The notes: generated by a model from the letters alone, not told the origin. DNA of 64,000 nt from Vibrio metoecus (GCF_000696385.1 NZ_JJMN01000062.1:62001-126000); one strand, 5' to 3'; positions 18,768-28,786 are shown, counted from the stretch's first letter. Numbers and translations are program-made.

Positions 18768-20045
18768 TCACGCCTGCATATAGTTTTCTGGCATTGGAAT
18801 ACGAGCCACACCCGATTCCACCGCAGCTTCCGCGACGGCGCGTGCTACGCGTGGCAATAGGCGTGGGTCCATTGGTTTTGGAATGATGTACTCAATACCG
18901 AAACTGAGCTTATCCACTCCCGCTGCGGCCAAAACTTCTGCCGGTACGGGCTCTTTAGCTAATTGACGAATCGCCTCTACGGCGGCGAGTTTCATCTGAT
19001 CGTTGATTTCACTGGCGCGAACATCCAGCGCACCGCGGAAAATAAATGGGAAGCAGAGAACGTTATTAACTTGGTTTGGATAGTCGCTGCGACCAGTACC
19101 CATGATCATGTCATTACGGACTTGATGGGCAATTTCCGGTTTGATTTCTGGATCAGGGTTGGAACAGGCAAACACCACTGGTTTGTCGGCCATCAGTTTG
19201 AGTGCGTCGGCTGGCAGTAGGTTCGGGCCAGAAACGCCCAAGAACAGATCGGCACCGGCAATCACATCTTCCAGCGTGCGTTTGTCGGTGTTGTTGGCAA
19301 ACAGCTGTTTGTATTCGTTCAGATCATCACGGCGAGTGTGGATCACGCCTTTGCGATCCAGCATGTAGATTTTCTCACGCATTGCACCGCATTTGATCAA
19401 TAGTTCCATACACGCTACCGCAGCGGCGCCCGCCCCAAGACAGACGATCATACAGTCTTTCAGTTGTTTACCTTGCAGCTCTAATGCGTTGAGCATACCC
19501 GCAGCAGTCACAATCGCGGTGCCGTGCTGGTCATCGTGGAACACTGGCACATCACAGCGTTCAATCAGGCGGCGTTCAATTTCAAAGCAGTCTGGGGCTT
19601 TGATGTCTTCTAAGTTAATGCCACCGAAGGTATCCGCAATGTTGGCTACCGTATCAACAAATTCATCAATGGTGCGGTGTTTGACTTCAATATCAATCGA
19701 ATCCAGTCCTGCAAAGCGTTTAAACAGCAGTGCCTTACCTTCCATGACAGGCTTAGAAGCCATCGGTCCCAAATTGCCCAATCCTAAAATCGCAGTGCCG
19801 TTAGAAATGACTGCAACGGTGTTACCTTTCGCGGTGTACTTGTACACATTTTCCACGTTTTGTGCGATTTCACGAACCGGCTCTGCTACGCCAGGGCTAT
19901 AAGCCAGCGCAAGATCGGCAGCTGAATCAGCAGGTTTGGTCAGCGCAATACCAATTTTGCCCGCGGTTGGGTAAGCATGGTAATCCAGAGCACGTTGGCG
20001 AAACTGTTCTTCAGGAGTTGGGTTGAGGCGATTGTCATCGGACAT
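18768..20045 (-). CDS. Malic enzyme, short form (oxaloacetate-decarboxylating malate dehydrogenase)
   Basis: This enzyme oxidatively decarboxylates malate to pyruvate. The 425-residue product has the malic enzyme N-terminal domain (AYSPGVAEPVREI, VYKYTAKGNTVAVISNGTAILGLG) and catalytic/metal residues around KHRTIDEFVDTV and EDIKAPDCFEIE. The NAD(P)-binding domain has CLGAGAAAVACMELL. It lacks the phosphotransacetylase-like C-terminal domain that makes E. coli MaeB about 760 residues, so it is a standalone catalytic unit. The cofactor preference (NAD or NADP) cannot be read with confidence. It is convergent with metJ and monocistronic. Confidence 0.9.
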   Translation of the reverse strand: MSDDNRLNPTPEEQFRQRALDYHAYPTAGKIGIALTKPADSAADLALAYSPGVAEPVREIAQNVENVYKYTAKGNTVAVISNGTAILGLGNLGPMASKPVMEGKALLFKRFAGLDSIDIEVKHRTIDEFVDTVANIADTFGGINLEDIKAPDCFEIERRLIERCDVPVFHDDQHGTAIVTAAGMLNALELQGKQLKDCMIVCLGAGAAAVACMELLIKCGAMREKIYMLDRKGVIHTRRDDLNEYKQLFANNTDKRTLEDVIAGADLFLGVSGPNLLPADALKLMADKPVVFACSNPDPEIKPEIAHQVRNDMIMGTGRSDYPNQVNNVLCFPFIFRGALDVRASEINDQMKLAAVEAIRQLAKEPVPAEVLAAAGVDKLSFGIEYIIPKPMDPRLLPRVARAVAEAAVESGVARIPMPENYMQA

Positions 20046-20305
20046 AGGGCTGTTCTCTTATAGTTATTTATGGGAAAGGTCACAAATTCTAATGTATGTC
20101 TTGCAAGCTGCCTAGGTTAGACACTGAGCAAAGCGTACAAAAAAAGCGAAGATCTTGCTGATAAGACCAGTGAAAATGTGAAATGCGGAGAAGAAATAGC
20201 CAGAATGTGCCGCTTAAAAGCGTTTTATATGCAGGTAAGTGAATGAAAAAATCGGTATTGATAATGGTGGCGAATCTTATCACTCCTTTCAGAATACAGA
20301 ATATG

Positions 20306-20332
20306 AAAAAAGGACGCCGAAGCGTCCTTTTT
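20306..20332 (-). terminator. Rho-independent terminator after rpmE
   Basis: A GGACGC/GCGTCC stem with a CGAA loop is flanked by A6 and T5. On the minus strand it closes rpmE. Confidence 0.85.
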
Positions 20333-20355
20333 CAAAATCTTGCGTAAAGCAGAAA

Positions 20356-20574
20356 TTACTTCTTCGCAGACAGTGCGCCGAAACGCTTGTTGAAGCGCTC
20401 AACACGACCACCGGTGTCAACGATACGTTGCTTACCAGAGTAGAATGGGTGGCACTTGTCACATACGTCTAGGTGCATTGAATCTTTACCTAGAGTAGAG
20501 TTGAAAACGAAAGAGTTGCCGCAAGAACAAGTTGCGTTTACTGCTTTGTATTCTGGGTGGATACCAGCTTTCAT
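20356..20574 (-). CDS. rpmE: 50S ribosomal protein L31 (zinc-binding form)
   Basis: L31 bridges the ribosomal subunits. The 72-residue product carries the zinc ligands of the C+ type: Cys16, Cys18, Cys38 and Cys41 (ATCSCGNSF and [11 protein letters not shown]). It is therefore the zinc-replete paralogue rather than the Zur-controlled YkgM form. The basic C-terminus and the FYSGKQR motif are typical. It is divergent from priA, as in E. coli. Confidence 0.96.
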   Translation of the reverse strand: MKAGIHPEYKAVNATCSCGNSFVFNSTLGKDSMHLDVCDKCHPFYSGKQRIVDTGGRVERFNKRFGALSAKK

Positions 20575-20830
20575 GGGATAACCTCAATTTAGGCCGTGTC
20601 GCCATCCGAATCGATTATCGTCGGACACCACACGTAGTGTTTAAAAATAACGAAGTTTGCATATCCAGAGAGGTCAACCCTCTAGGATGCCGTAAGGCGC
20701 GATATATTAATGAATCTCGGGTTTCGGATCAACCGCTCTCGCTGTTTATTTCACCAAAAGCGCGGGTCGAATTTCTGCTACGCTTCCAGTAGACTGTGAT
20801 CCGTTTGATTTTTCGCTGTTTTGGACCCTG

Positions 20831-23035
20831 ATGCGCCCCACGATTGCCCGAGTTTGCCTGCCTGTCCCTCTGGATAAGTCCTTTGACTATCTGATCCCAG
20901 CTCATCTGTTTCCAGTGCTGGGCGGTCGTGTGCAAGTGCCTTTTGGGCGACAAACCTTAGTCGGCATTGTCCAGTCGCTGACGCATCAATCCGATTTCCC
21001 TATCGAACAGCTCAAATCGCTGCAAGCGGTATTGGATGACGCGCCCGTGTGGCCGGAAAAACTCCAGTCACTGCTACATTGGTGTAGCCAGTTTTATCAT
21101 TATCCGCTCGGTGAAACGTACGCGAATGCTTTACCCGGTGCTTTGCGCAAAGGCAAAGCCGCAGAGTTGACTAGCCATAAAGAGTGGCGTTTGACGGCGC
21201 TAGGCCAAGAGCAACTGATGCTTGGCGTGAAACGTAGCGCGGTAAAACAAGCGCAAGTTCTCCACCTGTTACAGCACGGAGCCTTATCTCACCAAGCTTT
21301 GCTCGATGAAGAGGTGAGCAGTACGACACTGAAAACCTTAGTGGAGAAAGGCTGGATTGAGTGTGACGAGCGTAAGCCTGTTGTGCGGCCGTGGCCGCAA
21401 GAGCTCGAAGCCAAAGTAGATAAACCTAAACTCAATCAAGAACAGGCGATTGCGATTGCCGCCGTCAATAGCCACCAAGGTTTCGGCTGTTTTCTTTTAG
21501 AAGGGGTAACGGGTTCTGGAAAAACTGAGGTGTATCTCAACCTCATCACGCCAGTGCTAGCGCGCGGCGAGCAAGCCTTAGTGTTGGTGCCAGAAATTGG
21601 TTTGACGCCACAAACCATCAACCGTTTTCGCCAGCGTTTTAACGTGCCTGTGGAAGTAATGCATTCCGCGCTCAATGATACCGAGCGCCTCAACGCTTGG
21701 CTGGCGGCGCGCGATAAAGTGGCGGGCATAGTGATTGGTACACGCTCGGCGCTGCTCACGCCATTCGCCAAACTCGGCATCATTATTGTTGATGAAGAGC
21801 ATGATAGTTCTTACAAGCAGCAAGATAGCCTGCGTTATCACGCGCGCGATGTCGCGGTGATGCGCGCGCATTTGGAGAACATTCCGATCGTGCTTGGCTC
21901 AGCAACGCCTGCCTTAGAGACTTTACATAATGCCTTGAGTGGTAAATACCACCATTTGCAACTGACGCAACGAGCAGGGAATGCGCTACCCACGCGCAAC
22001 CACGCTCTGGATGTGAAAGGGCTGTATCTGGAAAGTGGCCTGTCTGCCCCTTTGATTGCAGAAATGCGCCGCCATTTATCGGCGGGCAATCAGGTGATGT
22101 TGTTTTTAAACCGCCGCGGTTTTTCTCCGGCGTTGATGTGTCATGAGTGTGGCTGGATTGCGGAATGCCAGCGCTGTGATGCCTATTACACCTACCATCA
22201 AAATAGTAATGAAATGCGCTGCCACCATTGTGGTTCACAGCGTCCTGTTCTCCATCAATGTAAAGGGTGTGGCTCAACCCAGTTGGTAACGGTTGGGGTG
22301 GGGACTGAGCAGCTTGAAGCGCAATTGCAAAGTTTATTCCCCGAGTATCGATCGGTACGGATTGATCGTGACAGCACACGGCGTAAGGGCAGTTTGGAAT
22401 CCGCATTAACTGCGATTCGCAAAGGCGAATATCAGATTTTGATTGGTACGCAAATGCTCGCGAAAGGGCATCACTTCCCCGATGTCACCTTAGTCGCGTT
22501 GTTGGATGTCGATGGTTCACTGTACAGCAGTGATTTTCGCGCTGCTGAACGTTTAGCTCAGCTGTTTATTCAAGTGGCAGGACGGGCAGGGCGAGCCAGT
22601 AAACCGGGCGAAGTGGTGTTACAAACGCATCATCCGGAGCACAGCTTGCTACAAGCCTTGCTGCACAAAGGCTACCACCACTTTGCCTTAACCGCGCTAG
22701 AAGAGCGTAAACTGGCTCAATTGCCGCCTTATTCCTTCCTGAGTTTATTTCGGGCGGAAGCCAATCACAGCGGGCAAGTGGAAGACTTTCTGCGCCAAGT
22801 GCGAGAAACGTTGCGCTGCAATCCTTGGTTTGACAGTGAATGTATGGTGCTAGGCCCAACGCCAGCACCACTGGCGAAAAGAGCGGGAAAATTCCGTTGG
22901 CAACTATTACTGCAAACGCCGAATCGAACTTTGATGCAGAAAATTTTGCAAAGTGCGCGTCCGGCGCTGCAACAACTGCCATTAGCCAATAAAGTGCGCT
23001 GGTCGATCGATATCGATCCGCAAGATCTGAGTTAA
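20831..23035 (+). CDS. priA: Primosomal protein N' (replication-restart helicase PriA)
   Basis: PriA recognises stalled or collapsed replication forks and reloads the replisome. The 734-residue protein has an N-terminal 3'-DNA-binding and winged-helix region (about 1-195). The superfamily 2 helicase core follows, with Walker A GVTGSGKTEVY, the DEEH box (IIVDEEHDSSYK) and the motif GSATPALETL. Eight zinc-binding cysteines lie between about 435 and 480 (CHECGWIAECQRC and then CHHCG, CKGCGS). The C-terminal helicase lobe has QVAGRAGRA. Length and layout match E. coli PriA. No frameshift is seen. Confidence 0.96.
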   Translation: MRPTIARVCLPVPLDKSFDYLIPAHLFPVLGGRVQVPFGRQTLVGIVQSLTHQSDFPIEQLKSLQAVLDDAPVWPEKLQSLLHWCSQFYHYPLGETYANALPGALRKGKAAELTSHKEWRLTALGQEQLMLGVKRSAVKQAQVLHLLQHGALSHQALLDEEVSSTTLKTLVEKGWIECDERKPVVRPWPQELEAKVDKPKLNQEQAIAIAAVNSHQGFGCFLLEGVTGSGKTEVYLNLITPVLARGEQALVLVPEIGLTPQTINRFRQRFNVPVEVMHSALNDTERLNAWLAARDKVAGIVIGTRSALLTPFAKLGIIIVDEEHDSSYKQQDSLRYHARDVAVMRAHLENIPIVLGSATPALETLHNALSGKYHHLQLTQRAGNALPTRNHALDVKGLYLESGLSAPLIAEMRRHLSAGNQVMLFLNRRGFSPALMCHECGWIAECQRCDAYYTYHQNSNEMRCHHCGSQRPVLHQCKGCGSTQLVTVGVGTEQLEAQLQSLFPEYRSVRIDRDSTRRKGSLESALTAIRKGEYQILIGTQMLAKGHHFPDVTLVALLDVDGSLYSSDFRAAERLAQLFIQVAGRAGRASKPGEVVLQTHHPEHSLLQALLHKGYHHFALTALEERKLAQLPPYSFLSLFRAEANHSGQVEDFLRQVRETLRCNPWFDSECMVLGPTPAPLAKRAGKFRWQLLLQTPNRTLMQKILQSARPALQQLPLANKVRWSIDIDPQDLS

Positions 23036-23342
23036 CCTATCGGCCATCAACGAAAGTCAATGTGTGTTAATTTTGTCAGCAAATTAATGCTTATTATCGT
23101 GATGGATGTCACGGTGACTATGCAAAATTTGTTAATCTCGCCGTAACTTTCTGTTCTGAATCCCTTAGACTATCGGTAAAATCTGCTCAGTGAATCGTTT
23201 TCGCTAAGCCAAACGTGATCGATCTCAGTGCTATCGACAGCATGGAAGCCTGCATTGAGAAAGGTTTAGAGCAAAACAGCATAGTCATCATAAGGGTGTG
23301 ATGGGATCCCATCACCGAATCAAGACAAGAGGGTTAAAAGAA
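23036..23342. promoter_or_regulatory. priA-cytR intergenic region with a CRP-like site
   Basis: No established gene is seen in this 307-base gap. A CRP-like site CGTGA-N6-TCAGT lies at 23214-23229, one mismatch per half from TGTGA/TCACA. This fits the known cAMP-CRP control of CytR-regulon genes in E. coli. A 28-codon open frame from GTG 23215 to a TGA at 23299-23301 overlaps this site, but it has no good ribosome binding site and no relatives that I recognise. Confidence 0.5.
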
Positions 23343-24350
23343 ATGGCGACAATGAAGGATGTTGCCCAGCTTGCAGGTGTTTCAACCGCGACGGTGTCGC
23401 GTGCGTTGATGAATCCTGAGAAAGTTTCTTCATCGACGCGTAAGCGTGTTGAAGAGGCGGTGCTGGAAGCGGGTTACTCACCGAATTCTTTAGCGCGCAA
23501 TTTGCGTCGTAATGAGTCAAAAACCATCGTTGCTATCGTGCCGGATATCTGTGATCCCTACTTTTCTGAGATCATTCGTGGGATTGAAGATGCGGCAATG
23601 GAGCACGGTTATCTGGTGTTATTGGGTGATAGTGGCCAGCAAAAGCGTCGGGAAAACTCCTTCGTTAATCTGGTGTTTACCAAACAAGCTGACGGGATGC
23701 TGCTACTTGGCACGGATTTGCCATTTGATGTCAGTAAACCTGAGCAGAAAAACCTGCCGCCAATGGTGATGGCATGTGAATTCGCCCCCGAACTTGAGCT
23801 GCCTACCGTTCACATTGATAATCTGACTTCAGCGTTTGAAGCAGTGAACTACTTGACCCAACTGGGGCATAAGCGTGTGGCGCAGATTTCTGGCCCTCAA
23901 AATGCTGCATTGTGTCAATTCCGTCATCAAGGCTATCAACAGGCGCTACGTCGTGCTGGCATCACCATGAACCCGACTTACTGCACTTTTGGCGATTTCA
24001 CTTTTGAAGCCGGGGCGAAAGCGGTGCGTCAGCTCTTATCGTTACCGGAGCAGCCTACCGCGATTTTCTGCCACAATGACACGATGGCAATCGGTGCGAT
24101 TCAGGAAGCGAAGCGACTTGGCTTGCGCGTACCGCAAGATCTGTCGGTTGTCGGTTTTGATGATATTCAGTTTGCACAATACTGCGATCCGCCATTGACG
24201 ACGATTTCTCAACCTCGCTATGAAATTGGCCGCCAAGCCATGCTAATGATGTTAGAACTTCTGCGTGGACATGATGTGCGTGCTGGCTCGCGTCTCTTGG
24301 AGACCAAGTTGGTCGTACGTGAGAGTGCTGCACCACCCAACAAGAAATAG
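23343..24350 (+). CDS. cytR: Nucleoside-catabolism repressor CytR (LacI family)
   Basis: CytR represses nucleoside uptake and catabolism genes, acting together with CRP, and is relieved by cytidine. In V. cholerae it is also reported to affect natural competence and chitin-linked behaviour (established literature, not visible here). The 335-residue product from ATG 23343 has a LacI-type helix-turn-helix (MKDVAQLAGVSTATVSRALM), the hinge helix SPNSLARNLRR and a periplasmic-binding-protein-like effector domain. I rejected the upstream in-frame start at 23298 because AGAGGG precedes 23343 and the family begins near this methionine. ftsN lies downstream, as in E. coli. Confidence 0.92.
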   Translation: MATMKDVAQLAGVSTATVSRALMNPEKVSSSTRKRVEEAVLEAGYSPNSLARNLRRNESKTIVAIVPDICDPYFSEIIRGIEDAAMEHGYLVLLGDSGQQKRRENSFVNLVFTKQADGMLLLGTDLPFDVSKPEQKNLPPMVMACEFAPELELPTVHIDNLTSAFEAVNYLTQLGHKRVAQISGPQNAALCQFRHQGYQQALRRAGITMNPTYCTFGDFTFEAGAKAVRQLLSLPEQPTAIFCHNDTMAIGAIQEAKRLGLRVPQDLSVVGFDDIQFAQYCDPPLTTISQPRYEIGRQAMLMMLELLRGHDVRAGSRLLETKLVVRESAAPPNKK

Positions 24351-24361
24351 ATCACAGCACG

Positions 24362-24402
24362 AACCGAGCTTTGGGGTTATGACTCAAGCTCGGTTTATTT
24401 GT
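24362..24402 (+). terminator. Terminator after cytR
   Basis: A ten-base perfect stem AACCGAGCTT/AAGCTCGGTT with a 14-base loop is followed by a T-rich stretch. Confidence 0.78.
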
Positions 24403-24517
24403 TTTCTATCGCAGCAGTGATGTCGGAAACAAGGTCAAGTTGTTTGGGTATAACTCTGTTATCTGGTCGCGATCTGCTTTAACATGTGGGCAATTTTGTT
24501 AATTTCCGAACAACAAC

Positions 24518-25066
24518 GTGGCGAATAGAGATTATGTAAGAGGCGGTCGTAGTCCCAAGAAGCCGACCCGAAAAAAAGCAGCGCCGCGCCGTAAACCTTG
24601 GCGCAGTGGTTTAGTCGCTTTAGTGCTATTGGCAGGCTTTGGTTATGGTTTGTATCTACTCAATAACGACCCAGAACCTAAGCCGAGCAAAGCCGTTGCG
24701 ACGCCATCAACCTCATCGAGCAAAACCAAACCTGCGGAAACGTTGCCACCGCCACCAACTGAAAAGTGGGATTACGTGGACACCTTGCCCAATCGTGAAA
24801 TTGAAGTAGTAGCGAAAGAGCAAGCGGTGTCGGATATTCCCTACGTGATGCAATGTGGGGCGTACAAAACCGCTGAGCAAGCCGAAGCGCGTAAGCTGGA
24901 TATCGCTTTCCAAGGCATCAGCAGCAATATTCGCAAAAAAGCGGACAGCAGTTGGTATCGTGTGGTGCTTGGTCCTTACAAATTTAAGCGTGATGCGGAG
25001 CGTGATAAGCACAAACTGCAGCGTGCGAAAATTGAGCCCTGTGCTATCTGGGCTGAGAAGCAGTAA
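24518..25066 (+). CDS. ftsN: Cell-division protein FtsN
   Basis: FtsN is the late divisome protein that triggers septal peptidoglycan synthesis. The 182-residue product has the typical bitopic layout: a basic cytoplasmic N-terminus (residues 1-28, with the RDYVRGG segment that contacts FtsA), one membrane helix (about 30-48) and a Pro/Ser/Thr-rich periplasmic linker. A C-terminal SPOR domain (about 107-180; PYVMQCGAYKTAEQAEA, SSWYRVVLGPY) binds denuded glycan. The start is GTG 24518, chosen because MANRDYVRGG is the family N-terminus. No strong Shine-Dalgarno is visible. It is shorter than E. coli FtsN (319 residues), mainly in the linker. Confidence 0.92.
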   Translation: MANRDYVRGGRSPKKPTRKKAAPRRKPWRSGLVALVLLAGFGYGLYLLNNDPEPKPSKAVATPSTSSSKTKPAETLPPPPTEKWDYVDTLPNREIEVVAKEQAVSDIPYVMQCGAYKTAEQAEARKLDIAFQGISSNIRKKADSSWYRVVLGPYKFKRDAERDKHKLQRAKIEPCAIWAEKQ

Positions 25067-25079
25067 ATCCTCCCTAAAA

Positions 25080-25103
25080 GCCTGATGTTGATCAGGCTTT
25101 TTT
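25080..25103 (+). terminator. Rho-independent terminator after ftsN
   Basis: A GCCTGAT/ATCAGGC stem with a four-base loop is followed by six T. Confidence 0.85.
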
Positions 25104-25133
25104 GTTGGCAGCTTGTCAACTTTCCTCTATTGG

Positions 25134-25162
25134 CTTGAAATTGTTTTCCGATAGCCGCATAT
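25134..25162 (+). promoter_or_regulatory. Candidate sigma-32 (heat-shock) promoter for hslVU
   Basis: CTTGAA (25134) and CCGCATAT (25155) are separated by 15 bases, close to the sigma-32 consensus CTTGAAA / CCCCATNT. It sits about 40 bases before the hslV start, and hslVU is a classic heat-shock operon. Confidence 0.7.
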
Positions 25163-25200
25163 AAGCGTTAACTCTCCGATAAACAATAAAGAGGCCTCTT

Positions 25201-25752
25201 GTGACTACTATCGTATCAGTGCGTCGTAATAATAAAGTTGTCATCGCCGGTGACGGGCAGGTATCGCTAGGTAATACCGTCATGAAAGGCAATGCACGTA
25301 AAGTGCGCCGCCTATACAACAACAAAGTGCTGGCGGGTTTTGCTGGCGGAACCGCGGATGCGTTTACCCTGTTTGAGCGCTTTGAAAGTAAGTTGCAGAT
25401 GCACCAAGGCCACCTGACCAAAGCGGCGGTCGAACTTGCCAAAGATTGGCGCAGCGACCGCGCATTGCGCCGGTTGGAAGCGATTTTGGCCGTTGCCGAT
25501 GAAACCGCCTCGCTGATCATCACCGGTAATGGTGATGTATTGCAGCCAGAGCACGATCTGATTGCAATTGGCTCTGGTGGCAACTATGCACAAGCCGCCG
25601 CGATTGCTCTATTAGAAAACACCGAGCTTGATGCACGCACGATCGCCGAAAAAGCCCTGAATATCGCGGGTGATATCTGCGTATTTACCAACCATCATCA
25701 CACTATCGAAGAACTCGAAATTCCGCAGGCAATGTTGCCGCAAGGCGCATAA
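25201..25752 (+). CDS. hslV: ATP-dependent protease subunit HslV (ClpQ)
   Basis: HslV is the proteasome-like peptidase that works with the HslU unfoldase on damaged and regulatory proteins in the cytoplasm. The start is GTG 25201. After Met removal the N-terminal Thr ([19 protein letters not shown]) is the catalytic nucleophile. Other family marks are [27 protein letters not shown] and [13 protein letters not shown]. The 183-residue length is only slightly above the E. coli enzyme. First gene of hslVU. Confidence 0.96.
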
Positions 25753-25808
25753 GCGCAGATTAATAATCACAAGATAGTGCCTGATAAGCTGAGTGAAGGA
25801 TTTGAATC

Positions 25809-27140
25809 ATGTCTGAAATGACTCCCCGCGAAATCGTGAGCGAGCTAAATCGCCACATCATAGGTCAAGATAAAGCCAAACGTGCCGTGGCGATAGCGCT
25901 GCGCAACCGCTGGCGTCGTATGCAGCTTGAAGAGAGCTTGCGCGTTGAAGTGACCCCAAAAAATATTCTGATGATTGGCCCAACAGGCGTGGGCAAAACC
26001 GAAATTGCTCGCCGTTTAGCCAAACTAGCGAACGCGCCTTTCATTAAAGTTGAAGCGACCAAATTCACCGAAGTCGGTTATGTAGGTAAAGAAGTGGAGT
26101 CGATCATCCGCGATCTGACCGATGTTGCGGTAAAGCTAACTCACCAACAAGCGATGGAAAAAGTGAAATTCCGCGCCGAAGAGTTGGCCGAAGAGCGGGT
26201 ATTGGATGCATTACTACCACCCGCGCGTGATGCATGGGGACAAGCGGAGCAGAAAGAAGATAACTCTAGCACTCGCCAAGTGTTCCGCAAAAAGCTGCGT
26301 GAGGGTCAACTGAGCGACAAAGAGATCGAAATCAATGTGGCAACACCACAGATGGGCGTGGAAATTATGGCGCCTCCAGGTATGGAAGAGATGACCAACC
26401 AGCTACAGGGGCTGTTCCAAAACCTAGCGGGTGACACCAAGAAAAAGCGCAAAATGAAAATCAAAGATGCGCTGAAAGCGTTGGTGGAGGAAGAAGCCGC
26501 TAAGCTAGTCAATCAAGAAGAGCTGAAAGAGCAGGCGATTTACAATGTCGAAAATAACGGCATCGTGTTTATCGATGAAATCGACAAAATCTGTAAACGC
26601 GGTGAAGTATCGGGTCCTGATGTGTCTCGTGAAGGGGTGCAGCGCGATCTGCTGCCTTTGATTGAAGGTAGTACGGTATCGACCAAGCATGGCATGGTGC
26701 GTACTGATCACATCCTATTTATTGCTTCTGGCGCATTCCAAGTAGCGAAACCGTCGGATTTGATCCCTGAATTGCAAGGCCGTTTGCCAATTCGTGTTGA
26801 GCTGGAAGCGCTGTCGAGTGATGACTTCAAACGTATTTTGACTGAGCCGAAAGCATCGCTCACCGAGCAATATGTTGCGTTGATGAAAACCGAACAAGTG
26901 GATGTGCAGTTTACCGAAGATGGCATCAAGCAAATTGCGGATGCCGCATGGCAAGTCAACGAAACCACTGAAAATATCGGTGCGCGTCGCTTACATACTG
27001 TGCTGGAGCGCTTGATGGACGAAATCTCGTTCGATGCGACTGAAAAAGCGGGGCAAGCCTTTGTGATCGATGCCGCTTACGTGAAAGCACGCTTGGGTGA
27101 GCTAGTCGAGGACGAAGATCTGAGCCGTTTCATTCTTTAG
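25809..27140 (+). CDS. hslU: HslUV protease ATPase subunit HslU (ClpY)
   Basis: HslU is an AAA+ unfoldase that feeds substrates into HslV. The 443-residue product has Walker A ([14 protein letters not shown]), the pore motif GYVGKEVES, an intermediate domain (about 110-240) rich in charged helices, Walker B ([10 protein letters not shown]) and the C-terminal LSRFIL tail that docks into HslV. It follows hslV by 56 bases and shares its heat-shock promoter. Confidence 0.97.
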   Translation: MSEMTPREIVSELNRHIIGQDKAKRAVAIALRNRWRRMQLEESLRVEVTPKNILMIGPTGVGKTEIARRLAKLANAPFIKVEATKFTEVGYVGKEVESIIRDLTDVAVKLTHQQAMEKVKFRAEELAEERVLDALLPPARDAWGQAEQKEDNSSTRQVFRKKLREGQLSDKEIEINVATPQMGVEIMAPPGMEEMTNQLQGLFQNLAGDTKKKRKMKIKDALKALVEEEAAKLVNQEELKEQAIYNVENNGIVFIDEIDKICKRGEVSGPDVSREGVQRDLLPLIEGSTVSTKHGMVRTDHILFIASGAFQVAKPSDLIPELQGRLPIRVELEALSSDDFKRILTEPKASLTEQYVALMKTEQVDVQFTEDGIKQIADAAWQVNETTENIGARRLHTVLERLMDEISFDATEKAGQAFVIDAAYVKARLGELVEDEDLSRFIL

Positions 27141-27162
27141 ACAGATCGACTTTTTATAAATG

Positions 27163-27193
27163 AAAAGCCCACCTCAAATAGGTGGGCTTTTTT
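27163..27193 (+). terminator. Rho-independent terminator after hslU
   Basis: A nine-base stem AGCCCACCT/AGGTGGGCT with a five-base loop is followed by T6. Confidence 0.88.
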
Positions 27194-27246
27194 ATCTGGG
27201 TGATTTGCGCGTATACTGACGCCATGTTGATCGTACTCTCATTATC

Positions 27247-28164
27247 ATGAATAACTCTGTGCAAATTTGGTTGGATGCCGCGCGTCCGAAAACCTTGCCT
27301 CTGGCTTTGATCTCCATTTTAACCGGGAGCGCATTAGCGTTTTCGGCTGGACATTTTCACTGGCTTATCGCCGTATTGGCGCTACTGACCGCGACTTTGC
27401 TGCAAATTTTGTCCAATCTCGCCAACGACTATGGGGATGCGGTGAAAGGCACCGATAACCATGCTCGTTTGGGGCCGATGCGCGCGATTCAATCGGGTGC
27501 GGTGAGCTTAAGTGATATGAAGCGGGCGATGGGCGTCAATGTAATGCTGACCATGGTTGCCGGCTTGGTGTTAGTGCTGTATGCCTTTGACAATTTGCAA
27601 AATATTCTGATGTTTATCGCCTTGGGCGTGCTGGCGATTCTGGCGGCGATTGCGTATACCGTAGGCAATAAACCCTATGGCTATGTTGGGCTTGGCGATT
27701 TATCCGTATTCCTGTTTTTTGGCTTGCTTGGTGTTTCAGGCAGCTTCTTTTTGCACACGGGCTACATTGAATGGAGCCTGTTATTGCCCTCATTAGGCTG
27801 CGGTTTACTGGCGGTGGCGGTACTCAACGTCAACAACATGCGCGATATTGAAAATGATGCGAAGTGCGGCAAACGTACTGTTGCGGTGCGCTTAGGACAA
27901 GTGCGTGCCAAGCAGTACCATTTTGCGCTGTTGTTTGGCGCCGTTGCGGCGTTTGCTGCTTACTTAGTGCTACAAGATAAACCGCTGTGGATCAGCTTGC
28001 CATTTCTACTTTGCCTGTCGGTGGTGACGCGTCATGGGCGAGAAGTGTGGTTTACCGAGCAGCCTGCACAAATTGCTCCGATGATGCCTGTTGTCGTGAA
28101 AACCTCGGTGATCACCAACCTTTTGTTTGTAGGAGTGATCATTGCCCAAACTCTGACAAGTTAA
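27247..28164 (+). CDS. menA: 1,4-dihydroxy-2-naphthoate octaprenyltransferase MenA
   Basis: MenA attaches the polyprenyl chain to DHNA to make demethylmenaquinone, the quinone used in anaerobic respiration such as fumarate reduction. The 305-residue membrane protein belongs to the UbiA family. It has the two Asp-rich motifs that bind Mg-prenyl diphosphate, NLANDYGDAVKGTDN and NNMRDIENDAKCGKRT, and about eight or nine hydrophobic segments. The order hslVU-menA-rraA is the same as in E. coli. Confidence 0.94.
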   Translation: MNNSVQIWLDAARPKTLPLALISILTGSALAFSAGHFHWLIAVLALLTATLLQILSNLANDYGDAVKGTDNHARLGPMRAIQSGAVSLSDMKRAMGVNVMLTMVAGLVLVLYAFDNLQNILMFIALGVLAILAAIAYTVGNKPYGYVGLGDLSVFLFFGLLGVSGSFFLHTGYIEWSLLLPSLGCGLLAVAVLNVNNMRDIENDAKCGKRTVAVRLGQVRAKQYHFALLFGAVAAFAAYLVLQDKPLWISLPFLLCLSVVTRHGREVWFTEQPAQIAPMMPVVVKTSVITNLLFVGVIIAQTLTS

Positions 28165-28238
28165 TTTGCACTCTGTCATTGCAATGACTCAATCACTCTA
28201 TATACTCGATGGAAGACTTTCGCTAAGAGAACAAAGCT

Positions 28239-28760
28239 ATGGAATACAATACTTCAGCGCTGTGTGATATCTATCTCGACCAAGTCGATGTCGTGGAGCC
28301 AATGTTCAGCAACTTTGGCGGCTGTGCATCTTTTGCCGGCCAGATCACGACGATCAAATGTTATGAAGATAATGGCTTGATTCGTGAAACGCTTGAGCAA
28401 GATGGTCTTGGCCGTATTTTGCTGATTGATGGCGGTGGTTCGCTGCGTCGTGCATTGATTGATGCCGAGTTGGCCGCTCTAGCGGAAGAAAATGAGTGGG
28501 AAGGCATTGTGGTGTATGGCAGTGTCCGTGAAGTGGATGAATTGGAAGAGATGAGCATCGGCATTCAAGCCATCGCTTCTATTCCTGTTGGTGCAACCTC
28601 GCAAGGCATCGGTGAAGTGGACATTCCAGTTAACTTTGGCGGTGTGACTTTCCTACCTGAAGATTATCTGTATGCCGATAATACCGGCATCATCATCTCG
28701 CAAGAACCGCTGAGTGCGGATTTGGGTGAGCAAGAAGAAGAGGAAGATGAGCTGCTGTAA
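28239..28760 (+). CDS. rraA: Ribonuclease E activity regulator RraA
   Basis: RraA binds RNase E and inhibits mRNA decay. The 173-residue product has the family core ([60 protein letters not shown]). The tail is strongly acidic ([11 protein letters not shown]). It was once annotated as MenG methyltransferase in many genomes; the fold is the same but that activity is not supported. It lies 74 bases after menA. Confidence 0.94.
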   Translation: MEYNTSALCDIYLDQVDVVEPMFSNFGGCASFAGQITTIKCYEDNGLIRETLEQDGLGRILLIDGGGSLRRALIDAELAALAEENEWEGIVVYGSVREVDELEEMSIGIQAIASIPVGATSQGIGEVDIPVNFGGVTFLPEDYLYADNTGIIISQEPLSADLGEQEEEEDELL

Positions 28761-28786
28761 GCGCCCTCATTTTTCCTAACCGTTGT

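Noticed and set aside
19393..19902. 169-codon open frame opposite the malic enzyme gene
   Set aside because: It is a Ser-rich antisense shadow within a well-conserved gene, and nothing supports translation.
21783..22406. 207-codon open frame on the minus strand inside priA
   Set aside because: It lies wholly opposite an intact priA, has a composition typical of an antisense shadow and no recognisable domain.
23215..23301. 28-codon open frame before cytR as a leader peptide
   Set aside because: It starts at GTG without a ribosome binding site, overlaps the CRP-like site and shows no run of regulatory codons.
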